A stretch of 64,000 nt of DNA, from assembly GCA_020633495.1 (NCBI GenBank), contig JACKDR010000005.1:293501-357500 (forward strand). The letters are read 5' to 3'. The notes below the pieces were generated by a model. It was not told where the DNA came from. It made no database searches and saw nothing but the letters and a program-made list of their open reading frames with translations. This DNA comes from Kofleriaceae bacterium (GTDB lineage Bacteria > Myxococcota_A > Polyangia > Haliangiales > Haliangiaceae). Shown here piece by piece: positions 47,221-59,890 of the stretch (the stretch's first letter is position 1; each line of letters starts with the position of its first letter). The position numbers and the translations under genes were made by a program.

Positions 47221-47252
47221 CCGCCGATCGCTGCGCCACGCAAGATCGGCGG
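47221..47252. repeat. small stem-loop between the two foldback elements
   Basis: CCGCCGATC (47221-47229) and GATCGGCGG (47244-47252) are perfect 9-bp arms around a 14-nt loop. Confidence 0.75.
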
Positions 47253-47274
47253 CCTGGCCCAGCTGTTCGTTAGG

Positions 47275-47412
47275 AGCGCAGGGTGAGCGGCGAAGCCGCG
47301 AACCCGCAGTCGAGGGACGGACACCGGGAAGGCACCCCGTCACCGACGGGAAGCCTGCCGCTCCCCGCCGCCTCGACTCCGCCCTCGCGGCTGCGCCGCC
47401 CGGGCTCCGCTC
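47275..47412. repeat. foldback element II (about 138 nt)
   Basis: The arm starting GCGCAGGGTGAGCGGCGAAGCCGCGA pairs with the reverse of the arm that ends in GCTGCGCCGCCCGGGCTCCGCT, at roughly 80% by eye. The arms share GCGGCG(A/C)AGCCGCGA and AGTCGAG with element I. The element ends 34 bp before the lon stop codon, so it could also act on the lon transcript 3' end. Confidence 0.7.
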
Positions 47413-47445
47413 GGCGTGAGCGGCGGGCGAGATCGTGAGACGCGC

Positions 47446-49881
<2,436 letters not shown>

Positions 49882-49950
49882 TGCCGCATACTGTAGGGGC
49901 CGAGCGCGGGGGCGCAACATTGCGTCGTCCGGAGGGTTTTTCGAGGTGGT

Positions 49951-49990
49951 GCGGTACGATGACCACGCGATCCTGGGGTATCCGTACCGC
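49951..49990. promoter_or_regulatory. inverted repeat upstream of lon
   Basis: GCGGTACG (49951-49958) and CGTACCGC (49983-49990) are perfect 8-bp arms 24 bp apart. The right arm falls between the -35 and -10 elements of the predicted lon promoter, so a protein bound here could control lon. Confidence 0.5.
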
Positions 49991-49998
49991 TTCAAAAC
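49972..49998 (-). promoter_or_regulatory. sigma32-like heat-shock promoter for lon
   Basis: Read on the minus strand, GTTTTGAAG is followed after about 11 bp by CCCCAGG. This resembles the sigma32 pattern CTTGAA-N13-CCCCAT. Lon is a classic heat-shock gene. The surrounding AT-rich island (49990-50060) stands out in this GC-rich DNA and may also carry the promoter of the divergent PilZ gene. Confidence 0.5.
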
Positions 49999-50113
49999 GC
50001 CCTGGACAGATCGAAATTACCAAGCGTTCACGCATATATACGGGGCAGCGCGTATTTTAGACCACGATCGTCGGTGGCGGCATGTCCGGTGCTGAGCCCA
50101 AGGGGTGCCCCCC

Positions 50114-51856
50114 ATGGAGCCGCCCATCTACGAGGTCTACGTCATCCTGCACCCGGTGTCCGCGCGGCTCGCCGAGCTCGTGGCCTCGCTCGAGCCGCTG
50201 GTGTCGCCTGACGTCCCGCACCTCCACGACCTCGACCTCCGGTACCGGCCGTCCGCCGACACCGCGCTGATCGCGTTCCACTACGACGAGCGCGCGCTGA
50301 CCGGCGAGGTCCTGCGCCGCCTGGACGACATCGCCCGCGGCGCCGGCGTCCGCATCGTCGACCCGGCGCGCCTGGGCGGCGACGAGCGGCGCGCGTTCTT
50401 CGAGGTCCGGCTGCCCCAGTTCACCTTGATCGCACGCGGCCTGCCCACCTTGCGCGACGCGGTGGCGGCGCTGGCGAGACACCTCGGCACGATCCCGCCA
50501 CCCTTCGCGCGCGCCACGCCGCGCGAAGGCGTGGCCCGCCTCGGCGCTCCCCCGGCCGAGACGGTCGCCGCTCGCCCCCGCGAGCGCATGGTCGTGACGA
50601 TCCCGCCACCGCCGCCACCGCTCGCGGTCTCGATGCCGCGCCCGCCGACGCTGCCGCCGGCGCCGGGCGACTCGCAGCCGGTCGTCATGGGCCGGCTGCC
50701 GCTGGAGCGCGGCACTCGCCCCGGCCCGCTGGCGCTGTCGGTCGAGGAGCGCGACCGCGCGACGCGCGGACTCGGCGTCACGCCGCGCGACGAGGTCCGC
50801 CGCCGCGCCGCCGCGCCGACCGCGCCGCTGCAGCCGCGCCGCGCCGGCAGCGAGCCGCCCGACGTCATCGTCGACGCCGGCGCGATCGAGGAGCCGCCGC
50901 CGACCAGCCTCGACATCCGGTTCCTGCGCGGCTGCGACTGGGTGCCGGCGCGGGTCCGCGCGCTCAGCGTGCGCGGCGCCTACGTCGTGACCAGCGCGCC
51001 GCCGCGCCTGGGCGACGCGGTCCACGTCTCGATCGGCTTCGCCGGCAAGACCGCGCTGGTGCGCGGCACCGTCTACCACGTGACCTCCGCCGAGGACGCG
51101 CTGTCGACCGGCGCCAGCGGCTTCGCGGTGCGCTTCCCCGAGTATGCGTGCCCGCCGCGGCAGCGGCTGATCGAGGTGCTGCTCGCGGCCCGCCACGCCG
51201 GCGTCACCGTGCGCCCGCCGCCCAACCGGACGTCGGTGCGGTTCCCGGTGCGATGGCCGGTGCAGCTCGCCGGCGCGATGGCGGCGTTCCGCGCCGCCGC
51301 CCACGACGTGTCGTCGGGCGGCTTCTTCGTCGCCACCGAGCGCGCGATCGACGTCGGCACCGAGGTGCAGTTCGCGGTGCCGCTCGACGTCAACGAGGTC
51401 CCGGTCGAGGGCCGGGCCCGGGTCGCACGCATCCAGGGCTCCGAGGTCGCGGCGCGCGGCATCCCCGGCGGCGTCGGCATGCAGATCGTCGCGATGGACG
51501 GCGTGCACCGCGCGGCGTGGGACCAGTTCCTGGGCCGGGTCCGCCGCCGCAGCGAGAAGCGCATCCTGGTCGGCGCGACCCCGGAGCGCCTCGACAGCCT
51601 GGTGACCGGGCTCGGCTCGGCCGGCTACGCGGTGACCGCGGGCAGCGATCCGGGCGTGCTGATGCGCCTCGCCGAGCTCGATCCGAACCCGCCCGACGCC
51701 GCGGTGATCGACGTCGAGCTCGAACAGCGCCACGCCGCGTCGGGCTGGCTCGAGCAGGTGTTCGCGGCGCGCCAGGTCCAGTGCCTGACCGTCCAGGGCG
51801 ACGTGATCAAGGCCCGCGCGATGGTCGACGAGCTGTTGCTCGTCGACCAGCCGTAG
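50114..51856 (+). CDS. PilZ-domain protein with tandem PilZ-like domains and degenerate receiver
   Basis: The 580-aa protein has an N-terminal 110-residue region, a Pro-rich linker, a first PilZ-like barrel (about 270-360) and a second PilZ domain (about 385-475) with the c-di-GMP motif: RFPVR for RxxxR and DVSSGG for (D/N)xSxxG. The C-terminal 110 residues resemble a receiver domain (RILVGATPERLDSLV, then AAVIDVELEQRHAA) without a clear phospho-acceptor pocket. It probably couples c-di-GMP to a partner such as motility or gene control. AGGGG 8 bp before the ATG at 50114 supports this start over a GTG at 50105. It is divergent from lon. Confidence 0.8.
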   Translation: MEPPIYEVYVILHPVSARLAELVASLEPLVSPDVPHLHDLDLRYRPSADTALIAFHYDERALTGEVLRRLDDIARGAGVRIVDPARLGGDERRAFFEVRLPQFTLIARGLPTLRDAVAALARHLGTIPPPFARATPREGVARLGAPPAETVAARPRERMVVTIPPPPPPLAVSMPRPPTLPPAPGDSQPVVMGRLPLERGTRPGPLALSVEERDRATRGLGVTPRDEVRRRAAAPTAPLQPRRAGSEPPDVIVDAGAIEEPPPTSLDIRFLRGCDWVPARVRALSVRGAYVVTSAPPRLGDAVHVSIGFAGKTALVRGTVYHVTSAEDALSTGASGFAVRFPEYACPPRQRLIEVLLAARHAGVTVRPPPNRTSVRFPVRWPVQLAGAMAAFRAAAHDVSSGGFFVATERAIDVGTEVQFAVPLDVNEVPVEGRARVARIQGSEVAARGIPGGVGMQIVAMDGVHRAAWDQFLGRVRRRSEKRILVGATPERLDSLVTGLGSAGYAVTAGSDPGVLMRLAELDPNPPDAAVIDVELEQRHAASGWLEQVFAARQVQCLTVQGDVIKARAMVDELLLVDQP

Positions 51857-52079
51857 CGTGGCCGGCGGCGCCGCCGCGGTGTCTCCGCGCAAGGTGTGCC
51901 GCCGGTTCACGGTGCATGCGCGCGTTCATGCCGGCGAGTGCGCGCGTGGTCCGACCCTTGGCCGGAGCCGGGCGCCAGGTGCCCGGAAGATCAGCGGGTT
52001 CGGGGCGGGGCTCAGAACTGGCGCCGGATGGCACGGCGGGTGAATTTGGTCCGGACGTCGCCGCCACAGGAGGAACCTC

Positions 52080-52769
52080 ATGAACCTGCGCATCACCCTC
52101 GCCACCCTCGCCGCCCTCGTCGCCACGCCGGTGATCGCCGCAGCCCAGCCCAGCTCGGCGCCGCCCCCGCCGCCCGGAGGCGGGTACTACGCCGGCCAGC
52201 CAGCGCAGCCGACCGGCGGCTTCCACGACCGCCAGGGCCGCCCGATGCTCGGCTTCAGCATCGGCCTCGGCAACATGAAGGCCGACAACCAGGACGTGGT
52301 CTGCGGCACCTGCGACTACAACCCGATCGCGTTCGAGGGCGACTTCCACGTCGGCGGCATGCTGTCGCCGCGCTTCGGCCTGATGCTCGAGCTGCAGGCC
52401 AACGGCAAGGTCGTCGACGACTCGTCCTACGGCACCACCACGGAGACCCAGGTCGCCGCGATGATCGCCGGCCAGTACTGGGTCAGCCCGCGGCTGTGGC
52501 TCAAGGGCGGCATCGGCGCCGCCCACCTGTCGTTCGAGTACGACGACGGCTACTACACCGACAGCCAGCCGGTCGACGACGGCGCGGCGGTGATGGCCGC
52601 GGTCGGCTACGAGCTGGTGTCGGCGCGCACCTTCGGGCTCGACCTCCAGGGCCGCGTCATCAGCGGCGCCTACGACGGCATCGGCCAGAAGGTGACCTCG
52701 GCGACCGTCAGCCTGGGCTTCAACTGGTACGGCTTCGGCTACCACGGCGCGGTCGTGGTCGTCCCGTAG
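52080..52769 (+). CDS. outer-membrane beta-barrel protein
   Basis: A signal peptide (MNLRITLATLAALVATPVIAAAQ), a short Pro/Gly/Gln linker and eight or so amphipathic strands are visible (MLGFSIGLGNMKADN, FGLMLELQANGKVVDD, QVAAMIAGQYWVSPRLWLKGGIG, TATVSLGFNWYGFGYHGAV). One Cys pair lies in a loop (VVCGTCDYN). GGAGG at 52068-52072 supports the ATG. The size fits an OmpA/OmpW-like small barrel of unknown role. Confidence 0.75.
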   Translation: MNLRITLATLAALVATPVIAAAQPSSAPPPPPGGGYYAGQPAQPTGGFHDRQGRPMLGFSIGLGNMKADNQDVVCGTCDYNPIAFEGDFHVGGMLSPRFGLMLELQANGKVVDDSSYGTTTETQVAAMIAGQYWVSPRLWLKGGIGAAHLSFEYDDGYYTDSQPVDDGAAVMAAVGYELVSARTFGLDLQGRVISGAYDGIGQKVTSATVSLGFNWYGFGYHGAVVVVP

Positions 52770-52806
52770 CCGCCGCGCACGGCGGACCCACCGGGTGACC
52801 GGATCA

Positions 52807-52837
52807 CGAGGCGGCGCGAGCCGCCTCGTCGCGTTTT
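52807..52837. terminator. bidirectional terminator between the barrel gene and clpX
   Basis: CGAGGCGGC pairs with GCCGCCTCG (9 bp) around GCGA, followed by GTCGCGTTTT. The hairpin lies between two convergent genes and can serve both, with the T-run on the plus-strand side. Confidence 0.8.
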
Positions 52838-52870
52838 CGGCCGCGTCCGACGACGAGCGCCGGCCGCGGC

Positions 52871-54139
<1,269 letters not shown>

Positions 54140-54168
54140 CGGCTTGGTGCGGATCCGCGATCAGGCGA

Positions 54169-54783
<615 letters not shown>

Positions 54784-54849
54784 GACCTGCCCCCGACTGT
54801 ACGAGCACCCCCCGCGAGGTGCAACGGACCGAATGGCTAGGATTGTCCG

Positions 54850-56247
54850 CTAGCCGTGATCACAGTCGGGGCCGTGGACGTGGCCCTCCTCACCGTGGTC
54901 GTGGGCGTGGCCGGCCGGCTCGGACGGGAGCGGCAGGTCCGACGGCGGCTCGGTGAGCTTGTCGACCTCGGTGATCTGCGCACGCGACACCAGCAGATCG
55001 AGGACCTTCTGGGTCTTGAGCTGCCACTGCGCGTTGTCGAGGCGGCCGTCCTTGGTCCACTCGGCGCGCAGCCGGCCCGGCGAGGTGTTGCGGCCCTTGG
55101 CGGCCTCGGCGATGTGGGCGTCGAGCTCCTCGTCGGTGACCGCGATGCCTTCCTTGTCGGCGATCGCCTCGAGCAGCAGCTGGCCGCGGACCTCGTCGGC
55201 GGCGGCGGGCCGCAGCTTCTCGCGCAGGTCCTCGGGGATCTCGACCTCCTCGCCGCGCTGGGGCGGGGGCATGCCGAGCATCGCGCGCAGCCGGTTGTAC
55301 TGGACCTCGCAGCCGCGCTCGATCAGGCTCGACGCGACCTCGATCTGGTTGCGCTTGATCAGCTCCTTGAGCGCGCCCTGGCGGGTCTCGCTCTGGATGA
55401 CCTCGGTCTCGCGGTCCTCGAGGTCCTTGCGCAGCGCCGCGCGCAGGCCGTCGAGGGTCTCGGCCTTGCCGGTGTCCTTGGCCAGCTCGTCGTCGAGCGC
55501 CGGGACGTCCTTCTCGCGGGCGTCGAGGATCGACACCACCAGCTCGGCCTTGCGGCCGCGCAGGCCCTCGTCGCGCCAGTCGTCGGGCACGTCGATCGAG
55601 ATCGCCTTGTCCTTGGTGTCGAGCGGCACGCCGGTCATCGCGGCGGCCAGGCCGGGCAGCGGCTCGTGCTCGGTGTCGTCGAGGTCGAGGCCGAAGCGCG
55701 GCTGCGACACGTCGTGCTCGCCGATCTTGCCGTTGATGGTCAGCGCCAGGACGTCGCCGGCGCGGGTCTCGGTGCGGCCCTCGATGGGCTTGAGCTCGGT
55801 GTGCTCGCGCTGCAGCTGCTTGAGCGCCTCCTCGACGGCCTCGTCGGGGATCGCCAGCTTGCGGCGCTCGACCGGCATGCCGTCGTAGTCCTTGGCGACG
55901 ACGTCGCCGCGGACCTCGACGATCGCCTCGTACGAGAACGGCTGGCCCTTCTTGACCTCGGCGCCCTTCTCGACCCGGGGCTCGGCGACGGCGGCGAGCT
56001 TGTGCTCCGCCGAGGCCGTGTAGAACGACTCGCGGACCAGCTGGTAGGCGACCTCGGCGTGGACCCGGGGCCCGTACATCTGCTCGAGGACCTGGCGGGG
56101 CACCTTGCCCTTGCGGAAGCCCTTGAGGTGGACGCCCTTGCCCAGCTCGCGGTAGGCGTCGCCCAGCTTGGAGCTGACGGTCTCCCAGGGGATCTCGACG
56201 ATGAGCTTCTTCTCGACGGCAGAGACGTCTTCGATTCGAACCTGCAT
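54850..56247 (-). CDS. tig: trigger factor with His-rich tail
   Basis: The 465-aa chaperone has the ribosome-binding N-terminal domain (signature GFRKGKVP), a PPIase-like middle domain (about 165-245, RAGDVLALTINGKIG) and the helical C-terminal chaperone domain. Normal trigger factors end after the last helices. This one has an extra tail of about 20 residues with six His and one Cys (AHDHGEEGHVHGPDCDHG). Such tails bind Ni or Zn in SlyD-like chaperones. The start is fixed by MQVRIEDVSAVEKKL. Confidence 0.97.
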   Translation of the reverse strand: MQVRIEDVSAVEKKLIVEIPWETVSSKLGDAYRELGKGVHLKGFRKGKVPRQVLEQMYGPRVHAEVAYQLVRESFYTASAEHKLAAVAEPRVEKGAEVKKGQPFSYEAIVEVRGDVVAKDYDGMPVERRKLAIPDEAVEEALKQLQREHTELKPIEGRTETRAGDVLALTINGKIGEHDVSQPRFGLDLDDTEHEPLPGLAAAMTGVPLDTKDKAISIDVPDDWRDEGLRGRKAELVVSILDAREKDVPALDDELAKDTGKAETLDGLRAALRKDLEDRETEVIQSETRQGALKELIKRNQIEVASSLIERGCEVQYNRLRAMLGMPPPQRGEEVEIPEDLREKLRPAAADEVRGQLLLEAIADKEGIAVTDEELDAHIAEAAKGRNTSPGRLRAEWTKDGRLDNAQWQLKTQKVLDLLVSRAQITEVDKLTEPPSDLPLPSEPAGHAHDHGEEGHVHGPDCDHG

Positions 56248-56353
56248 GGTGTCCTCGCGCGTGGAACGGGGTGGTTACCACGTCCGGCCCGCGGGAGGCC
56301 AGCGACCGGGTGGCCCACGCAGCGGCTTGCGAGCCCCGGTGAGGGGCGGCGCG

Positions 56354-56382
56354 TTGACACCCCGCCGGGATGCCCGTAAACG
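56354..56382 (+). promoter_or_regulatory. sigma70-like promoter before the first CCC-protein gene
   Basis: TTGACA (56354-56359), a 17-bp spacer and TAAACG (56377-56382) suggest a housekeeping promoter. Transcription would start only a few bases before the GTG at 56395, giving a nearly leaderless message. Confidence 0.5.
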
Positions 56383-56394
56383 ATAGGAATCCCG

Positions 56395-56779
56395 GTGCGA
56401 TCCTCCCCGCTCGCAGGCGCGGCCCGCCGAGCCTGGTCCCGCGTCGCCGCGATCGTCGCGGCGCTGGGGGCGATCCTCGCGATCACGACCGGCCAGGTGC
56501 CGACCCGGGGCGTCGCCTACGACGCCCGGTCGTGCTGCTGCAACAAGGCCGGGCCGTGCCCGTGCCCGGGCCACCCACCTCGGCGACCACGACGCCGAGC
56601 CTGTCATGCGGTCGTGCGCCAGCGGCGGCCGCCAGTTCACGACCAGCCCGGCGCAGCTGTCGACGCCGCGCGCGGTGGCGGTGACGATCGTCGCCATGGC
56701 GACCCCGGTGGCCGCGCCGCCGGCGCTCGCCGCGCCCCATCCCGAGCCCGAGCCCAGCCGCCCACCGGGCCCCTCCTGA
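56395..56779 (+). CDS. CCC-type Cys-rich exported protein 1 (frameshift)
   Basis: The first 60 residues are a signal or membrane segment (SRVAAIVAALGAILAITTG) followed by CCC at 47-49, CxC at 55/57 and GH. The frame then becomes Arg/Pro-rich. A single-base shift near 56570-56580 gives a natural continuation (HLGDHDAEPVMRSCASGG) with a hydrophobic stretch (RAVAVTIVAMATPVAAPPALAA) and a Pro-rich end at 56779. The restored layout matches the proteins at 59891 and 60446: signal, CCC-x5-8-CxC, His cluster, later Cys, hydrophobic stretch, Pro-rich tail. The motif suggests soft-metal binding, probably copper. GTG start. Confidence 0.65.
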
Positions 56780-56844
56780 CGCCGACGCGACGTTCGTTCT
56801 CACGTTCGTTCCGTCTGGTTCCCACGTCACGGAGGAGATCCGTC

Positions 56845-57150
56845 ATGCGTCTGCGTCTACATCTCGTCTCGGCCCTCGTCGCCTCGCTCGCCCTCGCCAC
56901 CTCGGTCACCGCCTGCGGCGGCGACGATACCGAGAGCTACGCCAACCTCGAGGAGTGCGTCACCGACCACACCGTCAACGAGGGCCTGAGCGAGGCCAAC
57001 GCCATCACCACCTGCCTGCACGACCACCTCGACGTCACGTTCACGACCGTCCAGGAGTGCGTCGACTACGTCACCAACAACGGTGGCTACCCCGACTCGC
57101 GCGACGCCGCGTGCGCCGACCTGCTGTCGCAGCCGCGGATCGCGCCGTGA
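56845..57150 (+). CDS. small Cys-containing lipoprotein, 101 aa
   Basis: The lipobox (SVTAC) is at about residue 24. The mature part has four well-spaced cysteines (LEECVTDHTVNEG, AITTCLHDHLDV, VQECVDYVTNNGG, RDAACADLL), two of them near His-Asp pairs. Helical structure is likely, held by two disulfides or a metal. GGAGGAG at 56831-56837 supports the ATG. The stop overlaps the start of the cytochrome gene (GTGA). Confidence 0.7.
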   Translation: MRLRLHLVSALVASLALATSVTACGGDDTESYANLEECVTDHTVNEGLSEANAITTCLHDHLDVTFTTVQECVDYVTNNGGYPDSRDAACADLLSQPRIAP

Positions 57151-57617
57151 CCCGGGCCGCCGGCGCGGCGGCGGCGCTGGCCGTCGCCGCGCTGGTCGGC
57201 TGCGGCGGCAACGCCCGGCCGACCCCGACCAACGCGACCTGCCCGTCGGACTCGACGCTGACGTACGAGAACTTCGGGGCGCCGTTCATGGAGGCGTACT
57301 GTACCCGCTGCCACTCCAGCGAGCTGCGGGGCGCCGACCGCCACGGCGCGCCGCTGTACCACGACTTCGACAGCCTCGGCGGCATCGTCGCGGTGGCCAA
57401 CCACGTCGACTGGTACACCGCCGCCGGCCCGGACGCGATCAACGAGATCATGCCGCCCGACGGCGACACGCCCACCCTCGACGAGCGCTACCAGCTCGGC
57501 GAGTGGCTGGCGTGCGAGGTCGACCAGCGGCTGCACCCGCCCGATGCCGGGGTGCCCGACGCCGGCATGCCCGACGGCGGGCTGGTCGACGCCGGCGTGC
57601 CGGACGCCGCGCCGTAG
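57147..57617 (+). CDS. small monoheme cytochrome c lipoprotein 1
   Basis: The GTG start overlaps the preceding stop. A lipoprotein signal (AVAALVGCGG) is followed by TLTYENFGAPFMEAYCTRCHSSELRGAD, containing one CxxCH heme site near residues 51-55. Then come GAPLYHDF and a Met-Pro region (INEIMPPDGDTP) supplying the likely axial Met. The tail has Asp/Ala/Gly-Pro repeats (DAGVPDAGMPDGG). It is paralogous to the protein at 60920. It probably passes electrons in the periplasm next to the MbnH diheme enzyme. Confidence 0.85.
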   Translation: MTRAAGAAAALAVAALVGCGGNARPTPTNATCPSDSTLTYENFGAPFMEAYCTRCHSSELRGADRHGAPLYHDFDSLGGIVAVANHVDWYTAAGPDAINEIMPPDGDTPTLDERYQLGEWLACEVDQRLHPPDAGVPDAGMPDGGLVDAGVPDAAP

Positions 57618-57645
57618 CGGCGGCGCCCAGCGCCGCCGCCGTCGG

Positions 57646-58839
57646 TCACGGCGCGAACGGATCGGCCAGGGTCGGGTCGGTGAGGAACGCCTCGTCGGTC
57701 AGCGCCCGCAGGAACGCCAGCAGGTCGTCGCGCTCGCCGGCGTCGATCTCGAAGCCGGCGACCAGCGCGTTCTTGTTGGGGTTGAGCGCGCCGTCGCCGG
57801 CGTTCGGCCCGGTCGTGATCAGCCGGCCGCCGCGGGCGTACAGGTCGACGACCTCCTCGAGGGTCGCGACGCTGCCGTCGTGCATGTACGGCGCGGTGAC
57901 GCCGATGTTGCGCAGGGTCGGCGGCCGGAACCGACCGCGGTCCATGGGATCGAGGGTGAACTCGTAGAGGCCCTGGTTGCCCGCCGGATAGCCGCCGTCA
58001 CCGATGTTGTAGAGGCCGTCGTTGAAGTAGTGGACCGCGGGCTCGGACTGGGTGGCGTGGTCGACGGCGATCGTGAAGTTGAAGCCGCCGTGGCAGTGGA
58101 AGCACTCGAGCCGCTCCGAGAAGAACAGCTCGTAGCCGCGGCGCTCCTGGTCGGTGAGCGCGGTGGCGTCGCCGCGGCGGAACCGGTCGACCGGCGAGTC
58201 GCCGCTGATCAGCCGGCGCTCGAACGCGCCGATCGCGGCGATGACGTGGCCCCAGGTGAACAGCTCGGTCTCGCCGGGGAACGCGGCCGCGAACCGCGCC
58301 GGGTAGTCGGCGTCGGCGGCGAGCCGGTCGAGGATCTCCTGGGCGTGGGCGCTGGCGCCGAGCTCGATCGGGGTCTCGCCGAACAGCGGCACCGCGGCCT
58401 GGGCCTCGAGGGTGCCGAGCAGCGGGTTGGCCCAGGTCTGCACCGGGTTGTACGCGACGTTGGTCAGCGACATCGAGTTGCGGGCCAGGATCGCGCCCTC
58501 CGAGCCGAGGCCGGTGTCGCGGCCGTCGGTGAAGGCGCGGGCCTGGTCGTGGCAGCCCGCGCACGCCTGGGTGCCGTTGCCGGACAGGCGCTTGTCGTAG
58601 AAGAGGTAGCGGCCGAGCTCGGCGAGCTCGGCGGTGAGGCGCTCGCCGTCGGGCAGCCGTGGCACCGGGAACCCCGGCGGCAGCTCGAAGGGCCAGGTCA
58701 CGCCGGGGTCGGCGTCGACGTCCGGCTGGGCGTCGACGGTCCCGGCGTCGGGATCGGGATCCTGATCCGGCGCGTCGTCGCCGCACCCCGGCAGGGCGCA
58801 GACGATGATCGCGGCGGCCGCGACGGCGAGGTGGCGCAT
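57646..58839 (-). CDS. mbnH: MbnH-type diheme cytochrome c peroxidase (metallo-mystery pair)
   Basis: The 397-aa lipoprotein precursor (CALPGC) has two heme sites, CAGCH near 93 and CFHCH near 248, in the MauG/CcpA-like fold (LGRYLFYDKRLSGNGTQACAGC, then LRNIGVTAPYMHDGSV near the C-terminus). This matches the metallo-mystery-pair diheme family linked to MbnP. Published work on the methanotroph pair reports that MbnH oxidises a Trp of MbnP to kynurenine, creating a copper site. Here it follows the mbnP gene by 3 bp on the same strand. Confidence 0.85.
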   Translation of the reverse strand: MRHLAVAAAAIIVCALPGCGDDAPDQDPDPDAGTVDAQPDVDADPGVTWPFELPPGFPVPRLPDGERLTAELAELGRYLFYDKRLSGNGTQACAGCHDQARAFTDGRDTGLGSEGAILARNSMSLTNVAYNPVQTWANPLLGTLEAQAAVPLFGETPIELGASAHAQEILDRLAADADYPARFAAAFPGETELFTWGHVIAAIGAFERRLISGDSPVDRFRRGDATALTDQERRGYELFFSERLECFHCHGGFNFTIAVDHATQSEPAVHYFNDGLYNIGDGGYPAGNQGLYEFTLDPMDRGRFRPPTLRNIGVTAPYMHDGSVATLEEVVDLYARGGRLITTGPNAGDGALNPNKNALVAGFEIDAGERDDLLAFLRALTDEAFLTDPTLADPFAP

Positions 58840-58842
58840 GGC

Positions 58843-59772
58843 TCACTCCACCGTGAACAGCGCCTGGGAGCCCGCCGCGGTCCCCTGGTAGGCCAGGCCG
58901 AGCAGCGGGAACACGAACGTGCACTCGGGATCGTCGGGGAACGACTGGCAGCCGGGCGCGGTCGCCGCGGTGTTGGCCGAGACGTCGACGGTCGCCAGCA
59001 CCGGGCCGATGTCGGCGACGATCGTGTCGGCCGACGGGTCGAACGACGCGAGCGTGATGTCCATGATGTTGGGGTTGACGCACGCGGTGTCGGGCGGGGT
59101 CTCGGGGGTCGCCGAGGTGCACCCGGTCGAGCCCAGGTGGACGTTGAACGGGTTGCCGCCGACGACGCCGTCGATGCGCAGGAACTTGTAGCCGGCGCGC
59201 CAGCTCCAGTACATGCCGGTGGCGTCGAGCGGCGGCGCCGCGGTCGTCGGGTCGAGGTGGTTGAGCGCGAACGGCACGCCGACCTTGAAGACGACGCCGT
59301 CGTAGGAGCCCGGCGGCACGGTGCCGGTGATCGCGGTGTGGGTGCCGGCGTTGCCGGTCTGGCACTCGGCGGTGCCGTCCTCGAAGTCGACCATCGCCAG
59401 GCCGGCGGCGGCGTTCTGGTTGGCGTCGTCGTCGAGGGTCACCGGCACCGGGGCGCCGCCGCCAGCGGGCACCAGCGCGAGGTCGTGGACGTAGAAGCGG
59501 AACTCGGCGCCGACGTAGTCGGAGGCGGCGCTGCCGATCCCGGTGTAGGTCTGGCCGCAGGCGAAGGCGGTGCCGCCGACGCGCGCGGCGAACTGGATGG
59601 CCACGGCCTGGGGCCCGGCGTCGGCGGGCTCGGCGTCGGGGGTCGAGGTGCTGGCGTCGACGTCGTGGTCGTGGTCGTGGTCGGCCTCGTCGTCGCCGCA
59701 GGCGGCGATCAGAGGCAGGGCGAGCGAGGCGATGAACAGGGACTTCGAGACGGACGAGAGACGGGTGGTCAT
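58843..59772 (-). CDS. mbnP: MbnP-type copper-binding protein (metallo-mystery pair)
   Basis: The 309-aa lipoprotein has a His/Asp-rich linker after the lipid Cys (DEADHDHDHDVDA). The family core follows: FAARVGGTAFACGQTYTGIG, EFRFYVHDLALVP, MVDFEDGTAEC, GVPFALNHLDP, MYWSWRAGYKFLRIDG, and late cysteines (GSTGCTSA, DTACVNPN, APGCQSF, PECTFVFP). The WxW motif expected to carry the MbnH-modified Trp is present. The start MTTRLSS is preferred over a longer frame. It is the partner of the diheme gene immediately downstream. Confidence 0.87.
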   Translation of the reverse strand: MTTRLSSVSKSLFIASLALPLIAACGDDEADHDHDHDVDASTSTPDAEPADAGPQAVAIQFAARVGGTAFACGQTYTGIGSAASDYVGAEFRFYVHDLALVPAGGGAPVPVTLDDDANQNAAAGLAMVDFEDGTAECQTGNAGTHTAITGTVPPGSYDGVVFKVGVPFALNHLDPTTAAPPLDATGMYWSWRAGYKFLRIDGVVGGNPFNVHLGSTGCTSATPETPPDTACVNPNIMDITLASFDPSADTIVADIGPVLATVDVSANTAATAPGCQSFPDDPECTFVFPLLGLAYQGTAAGSQALFTVE

Positions 59773-59890
59773 GGAAGCTGGCTCCGCGCGTGCTGGCACG
59801 CGCACGGGCACGCCGCGACGATGGATCGAGCGACCGATCGTTCACGACGGGCGGGTCGAAGAGAGACGAAGGTTCGGGATGGACGCTTCG

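Noticed and set aside
47207..47276. attC-like site of an integron
   Set aside because: GCCCAAC and GTTAGGA flank a stem-loop at a plausible distance, but the right core does not fit GTTRRRY at its last base, the two cores do not pair, and no integrase or cassette array is present.
44483..47419. 978-aa open frame on the plus strand
   Set aside because: Antisense of the 44339-46726 gene and then repeat sequence; composition is not protein-like.
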